64,000 bases of DNA from CAIVPM01 sp964477265 (GCA_964477265.1 CAYZDJ010000001.1:124001-188000); one strand, 5' to 3'; counted from the first letter of the stretch, positions 15,969-27,147 are shown. The notes: generated from the letters alone by a model not told the origin. Program-made: numbers and translations.

Positions 15969-18119
15969 TTATTGTTTAATAAACTTGGTTGTAGCAAAAT
16001 TTTCTGTATTCATTTCTGCAACATTTATCAAATAATTTCCAGCAGGTAAATTGCTAGTATTTAATTGAATTTTATTTTCTCCTTTAGTTGCATTTAATAC
16101 TTGTGTAAACACCACTTTGCCCATCATATTAGTTATATTAATGTTCATTTTGTCGGAAGATGCACTATTGAAAACCAATGTAGCATTGTCTTTAGACGGA
16201 TTAGGGTAAAGTTTTACAATCTCTAATTTCTGTTTTTCCTTTCTGTCAATTTTAATTATGTCAGAGAAAGATTCTTTACCATCTTTATCAAGCTGGCGAA
16301 TTCTATAGTAGCCTACACCTGGCAAAGGATTATAATCTTTATACATGTAAGACGCAAGCATGTTAGGATTTCCTTTGGCATCAATAAAACCAATTTTAAC
16401 AAAGTTGTTGCCGTCATTGCTTCTCTGAATTTCAAAGCCAGCGTTATTAACCTCGCCTTGAGTTTGCCATGTTAGTATATTATATTCTACTTCTTTATAT
16501 CCATTATAATTCATTAAATTAATTGGTAAAAATGCAGTTTGCATAGTCACATCTACCATTAATCTAAATGGATTACTTGGTGCAAAATCATTCCACTCTG
16601 ATGATGGATTTATTGAAGTTCCTTGAGGAATTCTGAAGTAAAAGGTTTTTTCCCTTATTGGATCTTCTCGTTGATAACCCAAGCGTAAAGATGTAGTTAC
16701 ATTGGTTTGTGTTACAACAACAAAGAAATCACTATTTACTGTTATTCCATTTGGTGCATAGCTAAGTGTATTTGGTCCAGCCACACTAGTAATATTGGTA
16801 GAAGGGTTGGTTAATTTTGTTTTAGGAGTATCGCCACTTACACCATATAAATAAACCCTGTAACTTCTGCCAGAAGTATCTATATATGCTGTTACACTCA
16901 TTACTTTATTTGCTATTGGATTTTTAAATCGAACAGCCATATCTATTGAATTGGTAGTATTTCCTAGCCTTCCACCAAATGCTGAATCAGGACAATAACC
17001 AATTGTAAGGTCGGTAACATTTTGAATTAATGTATCCCTGTTGTCATTATTATCATCATCATTTGGTAAACTTACTATTATCGTATTTTTTCCTGCATTA
17101 GGCCAGCTGAAGTATGGGAAAGTAACTGTTACTTTATCGCCAGATGCCAACGATGGAATAACTTGCTGAATAGATAATGTATTGGCACCTGTTACATCAA
17201 CATTAACTGTATAATTGGTAAGTGTTGATATACCTATGTTTCTAACATTAACAGATAAAACATTGTCGTATAATTTAGGTACTTTACCTATCAAAACACT
17301 GTTTTGCAATTGGCAATTAGTTTGTTTTACCTCAACTGGCTCCCAATGAATGGTGAAACCAGAGATAGGTAATAAGTTATTTCTTGTATTGAACCTGTTT
17401 CCTTTATATGGACCATCAATAAACGCAACATTTATAAATGGTGTTTGAGAAGATTTGGTAGCATTAACAGAATTGGTAGCATTATTTGATTTTAATCCAC
17501 AATTATATGGCACAAAACCAGCAGGATTTAAATTTGGTGTAAAGCCACCGTAAACAAAATCGATATTATTACTTCCTTCAAATAAAATAATCTGAAATTC
17601 AACATTGTCGTATTGTGGCATAGATGATGGATTGCAGCTTAAGCAACCGCTATCTGTTACTGCTTTATATTGAATGATACAGGTTCTGCTTGGTGCAGTG
17701 CCTGTAGTTAATACCCTGTATTCAGAAATAGGTGTAGATTGCAAATTGCCGTTAAAAGCATATATAACATTTGTAGATTTTGCATGAGTACTAAATAGTA
17801 CGTCTGATGATTCGCTTATAGATACTGTATCGTTTCCTAGTTTAATAAAGCCATTAGTGTTAACTGTAAATTGTGTGTAGTTAACGCCTGCAAAACCAAA
17901 TGTAAAGCCAATGTTTTGAATACTTGAATTATCATTTTGTGTTTTAAACGCTTGTCCTAAAAAGTTAGTGGTAATTTTTGTTCCTGAGGTTCCTAGATCA
18001 TTATAACTTCCAATTTCGGACCATGCACTTGTGCTTAAATAGTTAAAAAATTGTGCTTGTGCTTTGCTACAAAAAAGAAGTGAGATACTTAGACAAAGAG
18101 TTAGTAAATTTTTTTTCAT
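15969..18119 (-). CDS. T9SS type A cargo protein with CARDB-like and FN3-like domains
   Basis: Start set at the ATG at 18119, where the signal peptide (MKKNLLTLCLSISLLFCSKAQAQ) begins; the longer frame uses an upstream TTG. The product is 716 residues. Order of parts: a nidogen-like or choice-of-anchor beta domain (about 25-245), a CARDB-like cell-adhesion domain (about 265-370, VNVRNIGISTLTNYTVNV, with an Asp/Asn-rich loop near its end), a beta-sandwich (about 375-525), an FN3-like domain (about 530-635) and the T9SS type A sorting domain (about 640-716, KLYPNPSKDNATLVF, LPAGNYLINV, ending KFIKQ). It should be exported by type IX secretion and attached to the cell surface. No enzymatic motif is visible; adhesion or matrix roles are plausible. 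Confidence 0.82.
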   Translation of the reverse strand: MKKNLLTLCLSISLLFCSKAQAQFFNYLSTSAWSEIGSYNDLGTSGTKITTNFLGQAFKTQNDNSSIQNIGFTFGFAGVNYTQFTVNTNGFIKLGNDTVSISESSDVLFSTHAKSTNVIYAFNGNLQSTPISEYRVLTTGTAPSRTCIIQYKAVTDSGCLSCNPSSMPQYDNVEFQIILFEGSNNIDFVYGGFTPNLNPAGFVPYNCGLKSNNATNSVNATKSSQTPFINVAFIDGPYKGNRFNTRNNLLPISGFTIHWEPVEVKQTNCQLQNSVLIGKVPKLYDNVLSVNVRNIGISTLTNYTVNVDVTGANTLSIQQVIPSLASGDKVTVTFPYFSWPNAGKNTIIVSLPNDDDNNDNRDTLIQNVTDLTIGYCPDSAFGGRLGNTTNSIDMAVRFKNPIANKVMSVTAYIDTSGRSYRVYLYGVSGDTPKTKLTNPSTNITSVAGPNTLSYAPNGITVNSDFFVVVTQTNVTTSLRLGYQREDPIREKTFYFRIPQGTSINPSSEWNDFAPSNPFRLMVDVTMQTAFLPINLMNYNGYKEVEYNILTWQTQGEVNNAGFEIQRSNDGNNFVKIGFIDAKGNPNMLASYMYKDYNPLPGVGYYRIRQLDKDGKESFSDIIKIDRKEKQKLEIVKLYPNPSKDNATLVFNSASSDKMNINITNMMGKVVFTQVLNATKGENKIQLNTSNLPAGNYLINVAEMNTENFATTKFIKQ

Positions 18120-18409
18120 AAAAGTATAAAAAATAAGATGAGGTTGCAATCTAAGGGGAAAAAAATAATTTTTTAGAAATAATAAAAAAAACTAAAAAAA
18201 ATGTTAAAAAAAATTTGGATAAGAAACAAAAAAATATAAATTGCACACTCTTAATAATTAAAACAATTATTTCACACATTAAATTGTATAGTTTATTAAG
18301 TCACTTTTTTCTCAATATCCATTTATGAAAACTAATAACTGTAAGGATTTGTTATCCCTTGTCTAATCGACTTTCTTTATATTTTTCACTAAACCAATCT
18401 GTAATTTTT

Positions 18410-21400
18410 ATGAGAAAAACAAACTACAATTCTCTAAGAGAAACAGAAGCCGTTGCAATAATTCATGCAACAAAGCTTCCAGCAGATGCTAAAGTAAATA
18501 AACCCAAAATGCTGCGTATAACGCAATGGCTGATTGGGCTTTTTATTTTAGCATTTTCATTTACTGCAAATGCACAAATCAGTGTAACTTCAAGTGGAGG
18601 AACAGGGAATACAAGCCCATTAACCCACACAACACTTAAAAGTGCTTTTGATTCTATTAACAATGGTTATTACACAGGTGTAATTTCTATTAGTGTAACT
18701 GCAAGCACAACAGAAACTGCTACTGCAAACTTAAACAGCAGTGGTGGTACCTCTAGTTACACAAGTGTTGAAATTAAACCTGCAACTGGTGTTACTGCAA
18801 CTATTGGGGGTAATTTAGCAGGTGCTGCAGTTATTAAATTAACTGGTGCTGACAATGTAACTATTGATGGTAGTAATACTGTTGGTGGTAGTACAAGAGA
18901 TTTGAGTATTAAAAATTCAAGTACATCAACAAGTGGTAACACTGGTATTTGGGTTGGAGCGGCAAGTAGTAATGGTGCAAACAATGTGACAATTAAAAAC
19001 TGTGATCTTACCCAAGCAAATACAGGTGTTACAAATTCAACATGTGTGTTTTTAGGAAGTGCCACAACTTATTTTAGTGCATCTCTTGCTGCAAGTAAAA
19101 ATTTAACATTAACTAATAACTATGTAGCGAGAGCAGCACGTGGTTTAATGGTATTGGGTTCTAGTAGTACACCAGATACGAATTTGGTTATAAATAATAA
19201 TACTGTTGATAGTATCAATCTATCTAGTATGTATTTACAGGCTCAAAGAGAATTTAATATTTATGACAACTATTGGGATTATAAAAATACTTCTAGTGCA
19301 GCAACTGCAGAAGGTAATGCTATCCATATAGTAGGTGCTAGTGCCAATGGAAATATTTATAGGAATAATATTTATAAAATAAGACATAATGGTACAGTGC
19401 AAACACGTGGAGTTTCATTAAACTCTACTGCTTCATCTCCTAACATTTCTGTATTTAATAACTTTTTTGGCGATATATGGAATCCGGGCATATCTAATGC
19501 TTTCTCAATATATGGGTTAAGGATTGATAATGCTACCGGTGGTGTAAAAGTGTATCACAACTCGTTTAACTTAACTACAGGAATGAGTAATAGTACTGCT
19601 GTGAGTACTTGTCTTGGTATAGTAGGTACTACAACTGCAAATAGTATTGATATTAGAAACAATATTTTTAGGAATACACAAAATGGTGGTGGAAACGCGT
19701 ATGCAATTGCATTTTTAAGTGCAAGTGCTTCTGTTTGGGGTACAATGGTTTTAAACAATTGCAATAATAATGCTTACTACTCTACTAGTCCCAACTATCA
19801 TTTAAATACAATTGCTTCAAATGGCTCTCAATCAGCAGCATCAACTTTATCTGCAATTCAAGCCTCTTCTGGTAAAGATGCTAACTCAGTTGTTATGAAT
19901 CCTCAATTTGTTTCAACAACTGATTTGCATTTACAAGCAATAGCTGATAATGCGTCACTAAACAATGGAGGTGTTGCTTTAGGTGCTGTAACTACCGATT
20001 TTGATGGAGCAGCAAGAAGCACAAATGCACCAGATATTGGTGCAGATGAAATTATTTATACACCAAAAATTACAAGCTTTTCACCAAGCTCTGCATGCCC
20101 TGGCTCTACAGTAACTATTAATGGTGCTGACTTTATTGGTGCAAGTGCAGTTTCATTGGCTGGTTTAGCTGCTTCTTCTTTCACAGTAGTTAGTACAAGT
20201 CAAATTACTGCTGTTGTAGCTAATTCTGCTACTCCATCTGTTAGTGTAATTACTATAACAAATGCCTCTGGCACAGCTACAAGTTCTACTAATTTAGATA
20301 GAAAATCTCCAGGTACCTTTGTTTCAAAATCACTTTCAACTGGTTCAGTTGGAGATCAAGTAACAATTAGTGGTACTAATTTAACTGGTGCAACTACAGT
20401 AGCATTTAACGGTACTAGTACTTCATTTACAATTAGTAATTCTGCTGAAATTGTAGCTACTGTTCCATCTGTTGCAAATAATACTTATGCTGTTACAATA
20501 ACAGATGCTTGTGGAAATAGTATTAGTGCTGGCAACTTTACAGTCGTAGCTGCTAATGTTTGTGCCACACCTAGTAGTCAGGCTACTAATTTTGTGGCTT
20601 CAAGCACTACATCTTCAACACTTAATGGAACATTTACTGCAGCTGGTGATAATCCAAGTGGTTATCTAGTTGTGTACTCTGCTGCTCCATTATCTGGTGT
20701 TCCTCAAGATGGTTCTACTTATAATGCTGGTGCAGGTTTTAGTGGAACAATTTTGCAAGTTTCCTCTTCAAATTCTGTAGCTATAACAGGATTAACACCA
20801 AATACATCATATACTGTAACAATATTTGCATTTAATGGCGGTGGTTGTACTAGTGGTCCTAAGTATAATACCTCATCGCCTCTTACTTACACATTTACAA
20901 CTTGTAGTGGTGTGCCAACAAGCATTACCGCAACAGCTGTAGGTAGTAACAGTGGGAACTCAATTGATTTTAGCTGGGGTGCTCCAACAGGCGGTGGTGC
21001 TAACGGTGTAACTTATGAACTACAAGTTTATACTGATGCTGCTATGACAACAGCTGTTTCTGGTTCTCCATTCACAACAAATCAAACTACGCAAAGCGTA
21101 AGTGGTTTAACTTTTAATACTACCTATTACTACAGAATTCGATCAAACAATGGCTGTAATGGTAATTGGGTTACAGGTAGTGCTACAAGTGGTTGTGGTG
21201 CAACTACTGTGCCTTTTTTCCAAAATTTTGATGCAACTATAACATCTGCTTTACCAACTTGTTGGACTACAGAAGATGTTAATGGAGATGGTATTACCTG
21301 GACTTCGGCAAACATTGATAGTCGTGTAACTGGATTAAGCAATCCAAGAGCTTTAAGATATCTTGCTAATACATCAACAACATCAGTTGCTGCTAATGAC

Positions 21401-24400
21401 TGGGCATTTATGCCAGGTTTGCAATTAACTGGTGGGCAAAGCTATACATTAAGTTTTTTACAAAATGCTTTGTCTAACTCGTCAGAAGGCTTGCAAGTTT
21501 ATGTCGGTGGTGTAGCTAACTCTTCTATTAAAATTAATGCTAATAAAATATTTGATAATTCAACTTTATCAAATACTGCAGCTGCATTAAGAACTGCAAC
21601 ATTTACGCCTGCTACCACTGGTGTTTACTATGTAGGATTCTATTGTAATTCTCCTTCAAATGCTGCAGGTGGATTATTCTTATTCTTAGACGATATTAGT
21701 TTTGATGCTACACCTGGTGCTCCTGTAGCTCCATCTCCTGTTACTACAAGTAATGCAACTGCATACTCTATACAAGTTAATTGGAATGACAATTCAGGAT
21801 CTGAATATGGACACAGAGTTTATTCGTCATTGGACGGAACAACATGGATTTTAAGAACATCTTTAGGTGCTAACGTAACTAGTGCAGTAATTAGCAACTT
21901 AAAAGCAAGCACTTCTTATTGGTTTAAAGTAGAAGCATATAATGCAGGTGGTTCAAACAGTGCTACAACAGCAACATCAAGCAGCACTGGTACTTGTAGT
22001 GGATACACAACCAATAGTTATATAGGAAGCCTATTCCTGGGAACCGGTAACAACTGGAACAATGGTGCAAACTGGTCTCAAGGTCATGCTCCAACAGCAT
22101 GCGAAGATGTTCAAATAAATGGGACATTAACTGCTTCTACTACAACACTTACATACATTTATCTACCTAATGCAGTAGCTGTTCATGATTTCACTATCAG
22201 TCAAACATTTGCATCTTTATCAAGACAAAGAATGTTTGTATGGACACAAGGAAACAGTTTTGATATAAGTGGCAATATGTCTATTAGTGGAAACGGTACC
22301 AATGTGAGTGATACTATTACGAGTGATGGTATTTACGTAGTGGGCGGAACTGGTAATGTTACTGTTGATGGAAACTTGAGTATAGGTACAACTGGTAATA
22401 GATTTGCAGCTATAGGTTCTGCATTCTCAGACAATGTAAACTATACAGTTAAAGGAAACGTAACATTTGGTCCACAGGCATTTATTAATGGTGCTGCATT
22501 AACCAATTTAGTATTAGATGCTCCAAGTGCACAAACAGTAAACTTAAATGCTGCACAAGCGGGTGGTACAGGTTATGGTATTGGCTATATTACTGTGGGT
22601 GCAACAAATACACCTACTGTAACCTTTACAGATACCTTAGGAACAAATACAGATATTCAACAAGTGGTTAATGATTTTACTATCAATGCTGGTTGTTCTG
22701 TAATTATTGGTAATGGTACTAATATGAACAGGAGCCAATCAGGTAGTGGAACATTTACAATGGGCAACAACTCTAGCCTTACAATTAGTGGAGCTTCAGG
22801 CGGTGTTGGTTCAAGCAACTTCCCTAGTGGTTTTGGTGTTTATTCATTAGCTAACTCAAGCACTGTAATATACAATGGTACTGCAGCTCAAACAATAGCA
22901 TCTACCCCAGTATATGGTAATTTAACATTAAACAATACTAATGGTGCCACATTAAATGGTAATGCTACTGTTAATAATGTTTTAACACTTACCAATGGTA
23001 AAATAAGCACAGGAGCTAACCAATTAACACTTGGCTTAAATGCTTCACTTGTTGGTGCAAGCTCAAGTAACTATATCAATGGTACATTAGCTAAAACAAA
23101 AACTGCTGATACTAATGGTGCGTTAAACTTTGAGATTGGAGACGCAACCCAATACACACCAGTATTTGTAGGCTTTAATGGTGTAACTAATAGTGGTGGT
23201 ATTTTCTCTGCTAAAACTACATCAGGTGCACCTGCTGCTTTAGGATATTTGCGTTCGGGTATTAGCTTAACCAATTATTTAAATAGGTCTTATACCTTGA
23301 AAAATAATGGTGTAACTGGATATACATCATTTGCACCTAAATTTAGCTATAGCAATGGTGATATTATAGGTGGTGGTGATAACACAGGCTTTAAAGTAGC
23401 TGACTCTATTTATGGTGGAGGATGGACTATAAGAACAACTAACAATGCAAGTGATCCATATTCTCAAGCTATTGGTGTTACAGCTTTAGGAAGCAGTGCA
23501 ACTGCAGATTATTTAATTGGTGAGTTAGATGCACCACCTGCACCAACTGTTGATGCTTTATCTCCAACATCTGTTTGTGAAGGTTCAAACTATGTTGTAA
23601 CAGGTACTAATTTTTATGGTGTAACTGGCGTAACAATTGGTGGTTCAAGCTGTTCTTTCACAGTTAACTCATCAACACAAATCACAATTGCAATTCCTTC
23701 AGGAAGTTCTAATGGTGCGGTAGCTGTAACTAATGCTGGAGGAACTGGAACATCATCTAATTCACTTACAACTTTAGATCAACCACAAACTACAGTAGGT
23801 ACAAGTTCTCAAACTGTTTGTAGTGGTGTTGCTATTACTACAATAGTTTTAGGCAACAGCAATAGCGTGGCAGGAACTACATATAGCTGGACAAGGACAG
23901 GAAATAATTCAGCAATTTCTGGTGCTACTTCTGGTAGTTCAGATATTTCTGGAACATTAACATCAACTTCTACTATCTCTGAAACGTTAACTTATACAGT
24001 TAATTCTACAGGTGGTAATGGTTGTGCTGGAGTTGCTGCAATAGCAACAGTTACTGTAAAAGCTTCTCCAGGTACAGTAAGTTTATCTCCATCAAGTGCT
24101 GCAATTTGCCAAAACTCTGTTCAACAAATTACTGCAAATTATACCGCTGCTACCGGAGACCAAACTTCAAACTCTGGTGTTATATCAGTTGAAATACCTG
24201 ATGGTACTGGAACAAACGGTATCAATGGTTTAACTGGTGTTACGCACGATTTAATTATGAGTAGCGTTCCAAGTGGTGTGGTTGTTACCAAAATTGATGT
24301 TGGTGTAAGTGTTAATCATACTTATACTGGTGATTTAGGTATCAATGTTAAAGCACCAAATGGTAAAATTTTGAATTTAGCTCAATTGTCTGGCGAATCA

Positions 24401-27016
24401 ACTGACAATTTTGTTAATACAGTATTTAGTTCAGATGCAGATCCAAATACGCAATTTTTACCACAAGATTCAACACCAGGTGGCATTACTGGTACTTATG
24501 CACCTGATGGATATAATAATGTAGGTACACCAGGATTTAGATCTAATACCACTAACTTCAGCGATTTATTCGCTACACCTAACGGTACATGGAAATTAAT
24601 TGTTAGAGATTATGGTGGTGGTGATACAGGACAAATTGTTAACTGGTATGTGAAAGTTTATTACACATTAAGTCCAACATTTGTGTGGGCTCCAACCTCT
24701 GGCTTATATTTAGATGCAGGACATAACACTGCTTATTCTGGTGGTAGCCAACAAACAGTTTATGCTTACAACAATCCTGGAACTTACAATTACAGTGCTA
24801 ATATCAGCTTTGATGGATGTACTACAAGCTCAAGTGCAGCATCAATTGATATACAAGCAATACCAACTGCTGCAAGAGATACTGCAAGCCAAGCTATTTG
24901 TAGTGGATCTGCAATTTATCCTATTACTTTATCATCTCCAAATGATAATACTGCTACTTTAAGTTGGACTAGAAACCATACAAGTGATGTAACTGGTATG
25001 GCTTCAAGTGGAACTGGAAATATCTCTGGTACACTGGTAAATACTACTTCTGCTCCAATTACAGTTACATTTACCGTAACTGCAAATGGTTCAGGTTCTC
25101 AGACATGTGCTGGCACATCAGTAACATCAACTGTTACTGTTAATCCAGTTCCATTAGCTTCAGTTAGCCCTTCAAGTCAAAATGTATGTACTGGTACTGC
25201 AATTAATCCATTAATATTTAATACTACTAATGGTGTAGGAGGTACAACTTTTGCATGGACTAGAAACAATACAAGTGCTGCTACTGGTATTGCTGCAAGT
25301 GGTACTTCATTTGTAAGTGGTATATTAACCAATGCTAGTGGAAATACTACAGTTACTTTCTCTGTAACAGCAGTGGGTCCATCTCCATCATTCTGTGCTG
25401 GAACACCAACTACGGCTACAGTAAATGTACTTAATCCTGCTACTGTATATTCAGTTACAGGTGGTGGTAATTTCTGCTCTCCTGCAACTGCTGGTATTGG
25501 CGTTGGTTTAAGTAATTCTCAATCAGGATACTCATACCAACTTTACAAAGATGGTTCTGCTTCTGGAAGTCCAGTTGCAGGTACTGGTAGTGCAATAAGC
25601 TTTGGTTTACAATCAGAAGGAACATACACTGTTGTAGCTGGCAATGGCGGTTGCTCTACAAATATGACAGGAAGCGTTACTGTAACTTCTACTTCTTCTG
25701 CAGCTGCATCAATAACTATTTCTACAGCTACTACAACTGTATGTAGTGGTAGTAATGTTACTTTCAGTTCAAGTATTAGCAATGGAGGTTCTTCTCCTAC
25801 TTATACATGGAGAATAAATGGTGGTGTAGTTGGTACTAGTTCTTCTACGTATGTAGCTCCATCTGGTAGTTTATCAACAAACGATCAAATTACCTGCGAG
25901 TTAACTTCAAGTAATACATGTGCTACACCATCTTCTGCATTAAGTAATACAATTATTTTAAATGTTACCCCTAGTCCATACATAGCACCAATAACAGATG
26001 GTAGCACAAATGCTTCATCTAGAGTGATGTGTACTTTAGGAACAACAGCTAATTTCTATTGTTCAACTTCTGGTGGTACATGGAGTTCTAGTGCATCTGG
26101 TATTGCAAGTGTTTATAATGCATCTGGTACATCAACTGTTGTAGTTACAGCGGTTTCCAATGGTGTTGCCATTGTATCATATTCAATGCCTCCAGTTAAT
26201 GGATGTGCTTCTTCATCAAGTGTTATTATAAATGTAAGTGCAGTTCCTACACCAGGTGCAGTTACAGGTAGCAGCACTATGTGTGTGGCTAATTCAACTA
26301 CTTATACTACAAGTAGCACAGGAGGTGTTTGGAGTACAGCTGGTCGTGCAACAATTACTTCTGGTGGTGTTGCAACAGGTACAAGTGCTGGATCTACTTC
26401 AATTAAATACACTGTTACAAATGCTGATGGATGTAGTGCATTTAGTACTAAGACTGTTACTGTAAATGCTCAACCTGCAGTACCAAGCATTTCATTTGCA
26501 CCAGGTACAACTGGCGTAACTGGTAGTGGTGGATATTGCATGAATAAAACATTCACAGTAGTTGGTAAACCAACTGGTGGTGCTTGGTCTAAAACTGGCG
26601 TTATTACTATGCCAAATGCACCAAGTGGTGGTTTAATTTCTACTGGTCCATCTGCAGGTCCTTTCTCTGTTACATATACTGTTACTGATGCTAATGGTTG
26701 CACAAACTTCAGAACCATATCTAGCAATATAGTATCAACATGTAACTCAAGAGGTGTAGTAAATAATGCAATTGCAAGTGATAATAACTTCACTATGTAT
26801 CCAAACCCAACTAAAAATTTAGTTAGCTTACAGTTAAATAAATTGGTTGGAGATGGTCAGATAATTGTTACTAATTTATTAGGTAAACAAGTAATTGTTC
26901 AACCATTAAGCATGGGAACAAATAATGTTGATGTAAGTAAATTAAGTAAAGGTTATTATTTAGTAAGTGTTGTTACAAGCGAAGGCAAAACAACTCAAAG
27001 ATTAGTTAAAGAATAA
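18410..27016 (+). CDS. Giant multidomain T9SS type A surface protein
   Basis: At 2868 residues this is the largest gene here. The ATG at 18410 is chosen over a TTG at 18359; a third option, ATG at 18509, would begin exactly at the hydrophobic signal segment MLRITQWLIGLFILAFSFTANAQ. Domains in order (residue numbers approximate): right-handed beta-helix with Asn-ladder turns (60-560), two IPT/TIG-like domains (565-725), two FN3 domains (730-935), a jelly-roll domain (945-1095), another FN3 (1100-1180), a beta-helix or autotransporter-like region (1180-1710), IPT/TIG (1720-1800), PKD-like domains, a P/Homo-B domain (about 1905-2085, THDLIMSSVPSGVVVTKIDV...GDLGINVKAPNG), more PKD/Ig-like repeats (2090-2770) and a T9SS type A signal (2780-2868, NFTMYPNPTKNLVSL). 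Probably an adhesin or surface scaffold. No catalytic motif seen. The last 440 residues are related to those of the protein at 56740. Confidence 0.85.
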   Translation: MRKTNYNSLRETEAVAIIHATKLPADAKVNKPKMLRITQWLIGLFILAFSFTANAQISVTSSGGTGNTSPLTHTTLKSAFDSINNGYYTGVISISVTASTTETATANLNSSGGTSSYTSVEIKPATGVTATIGGNLAGAAVIKLTGADNVTIDGSNTVGGSTRDLSIKNSSTSTSGNTGIWVGAASSNGANNVTIKNCDLTQANTGVTNSTCVFLGSATTYFSASLAASKNLTLTNNYVARAARGLMVLGSSSTPDTNLVINNNTVDSINLSSMYLQAQREFNIYDNYWDYKNTSSAATAEGNAIHIVGASANGNIYRNNIYKIRHNGTVQTRGVSLNSTASSPNISVFNNFFGDIWNPGISNAFSIYGLRIDNATGGVKVYHNSFNLTTGMSNSTAVSTCLGIVGTTTANSIDIRNNIFRNTQNGGGNAYAIAFLSASASVWGTMVLNNCNNNAYYSTSPNYHLNTIASNGSQSAASTLSAIQASSGKDANSVVMNPQFVSTTDLHLQAIADNASLNNGGVALGAVTTDFDGAARSTNAPDIGADEIIYTPKITSFSPSSACPGSTVTINGADFIGASAVSLAGLAASSFTVVSTSQITAVVANSATPSVSVITITNASGTATSSTNLDRKSPGTFVSKSLSTGSVGDQVTISGTNLTGATTVAFNGTSTSFTISNSAEIVATVPSVANNTYAVTITDACGNSISAGNFTVVAANVCATPSSQATNFVASSTTSSTLNGTFTAAGDNPSGYLVVYSAAPLSGVPQDGSTYNAGAGFSGTILQVSSSNSVAITGLTPNTSYTVTIFAFNGGGCTSGPKYNTSSPLTYTFTTCSGVPTSITATAVGSNSGNSIDFSWGAPTGGGANGVTYELQVYTDAAMTTAVSGSPFTTNQTTQSVSGLTFNTTYYYRIRSNNGCNGNWVTGSATSGCGATTVPFFQNFDATITSALPTCWTTEDVNGDGITWTSANIDSRVTGLSNPRALRYLANTSTTSVAANDWAFMPGLQLTGGQSYTLSFLQNALSNSSEGLQVYVGGVANSSIKINANKIFDNSTLSNTAAALRTATFTPATTGVYYVGFYCNSPSNAAGGLFLFLDDISFDATPGAPVAPSPVTTSNATAYSIQVNWNDNSGSEYGHRVYSSLDGTTWILRTSLGANVTSAVISNLKASTSYWFKVEAYNAGGSNSATTATSSSTGTCSGYTTNSYIGSLFLGTGNNWNNGANWSQGHAPTACEDVQINGTLTASTTTLTYIYLPNAVAVHDFTISQTFASLSRQRMFVWTQGNSFDISGNMSISGNGTNVSDTITSDGIYVVGGTGNVTVDGNLSIGTTGNRFAAIGSAFSDNVNYTVKGNVTFGPQAFINGAALTNLVLDAPSAQTVNLNAAQAGGTGYGIGYITVGATNTPTVTFTDTLGTNTDIQQVVNDFTINAGCSVIIGNGTNMNRSQSGSGTFTMGNNSSLTISGASGGVGSSNFPSGFGVYSLANSSTVIYNGTAAQTIASTPVYGNLTLNNTNGATLNGNATVNNVLTLTNGKISTGANQLTLGLNASLVGASSSNYINGTLAKTKTADTNGALNFEIGDATQYTPVFVGFNGVTNSGGIFSAKTTSGAPAALGYLRSGISLTNYLNRSYTLKNNGVTGYTSFAPKFSYSNGDIIGGGDNTGFKVADSIYGGGWTIRTTNNASDPYSQAIGVTALGSSATADYLIGELDAPPAPTVDALSPTSVCEGSNYVVTGTNFYGVTGVTIGGSSCSFTVNSSTQITIAIPSGSSNGAVAVTNAGGTGTSSNSLTTLDQPQTTVGTSSQTVCSGVAITTIVLGNSNSVAGTTYSWTRTGNNSAISGATSGSSDISGTLTSTSTISETLTYTVNSTGGNGCAGVAAIATVTVKASPGTVSLSPSSAAICQNSVQQITANYTAATGDQTSNSGVISVEIPDGTGTNGINGLTGVTHDLIMSSVPSGVVVTKIDVGVSVNHTYTGDLGINVKAPNGKILNLAQLSGESTDNFVNTVFSSDADPNTQFLPQDSTPGGITGTYAPDGYNNVGTPGFRSNTTNFSDLFATPNGTWKLIVRDYGGGDTGQIVNWYVKVYYTLSPTFVWAPTSGLYLDAGHNTAYSGGSQQTVYAYNNPGTYNYSANISFDGCTTSSSAASIDIQAIPTAARDTASQAICSGSAIYPITLSSPNDNTATLSWTRNHTSDVTGMASSGTGNISGTLVNTTSAPITVTFTVTANGSGSQTCAGTSVTSTVTVNPVPLASVSPSSQNVCTGTAINPLIFNTTNGVGGTTFAWTRNNTSAATGIAASGTSFVSGILTNASGNTTVTFSVTAVGPSPSFCAGTPTTATVNVLNPATVYSVTGGGNFCSPATAGIGVGLSNSQSGYSYQLYKDGSASGSPVAGTGSAISFGLQSEGTYTVVAGNGGCSTNMTGSVTVTSTSSAAASITISTATTTVCSGSNVTFSSSISNGGSSPTYTWRINGGVVGTSSSTYVAPSGSLSTNDQITCELTSSNTCATPSSALSNTIILNVTPSPYIAPITDGSTNASSRVMCTLGTTANFYCSTSGGTWSSSASGIASVYNASGTSTVVVTAVSNGVAIVSYSMPPVNGCASSSSVIINVSAVPTPGAVTGSSTMCVANSTTYTTSSTGGVWSTAGRATITSGGVATGTSAGSTSIKYTVTNADGCSAFSTKTVTVNAQPAVPSISFAPGTTGVTGSGGYCMNKTFTVVGKPTGGAWSKTGVITMPNAPSGGLISTGPSAGPFSVTYTVTDANGCTNFRTISSNIVSTCNSRGVVNNAIASDNNFTMYPNPTKNLVSLQLNKLVGDGQIIVTNLLGKQVIVQPLSMGTNNVDVSKLSKGYYLVSVVTSEGKTTQRLVKE

Positions 27017-27038
27017 ACTTTAATTATTGAATTAAATG

Positions 27039-27073
27039 CAAAGCGGTCAGAATTTTTCTGACCGCTTTTTTTA
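27039..27073 (+). terminator. Intrinsic terminator of the giant gene
   Basis: AAAGCGGTCAGAA pairs with TTCTGACCGCTTT around a short T loop and is followed by TTTTT. Confidence 0.9.
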
Positions 27074-27147
27074 TGCCTTGTTTGCAGCACAAAAAACATT
27101 TTTTGAATACAAGCATTTTTAATATTACATTGCACTGCGTTTAATGT

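Noticed and set aside
18325..18366. 13-codon leader peptide upstream of the giant gene
   Set aside because: It has an ATG and stop but no start-context or conserved regulatory residues; a frame this short is expected by chance in AT-rich DNA.
24714..24962. An 82-codon frame in another register of the giant gene
   Set aside because: It overlaps the coding frame of a conserved PKD-like region and has a low-complexity Leu/Gln-rich translation.
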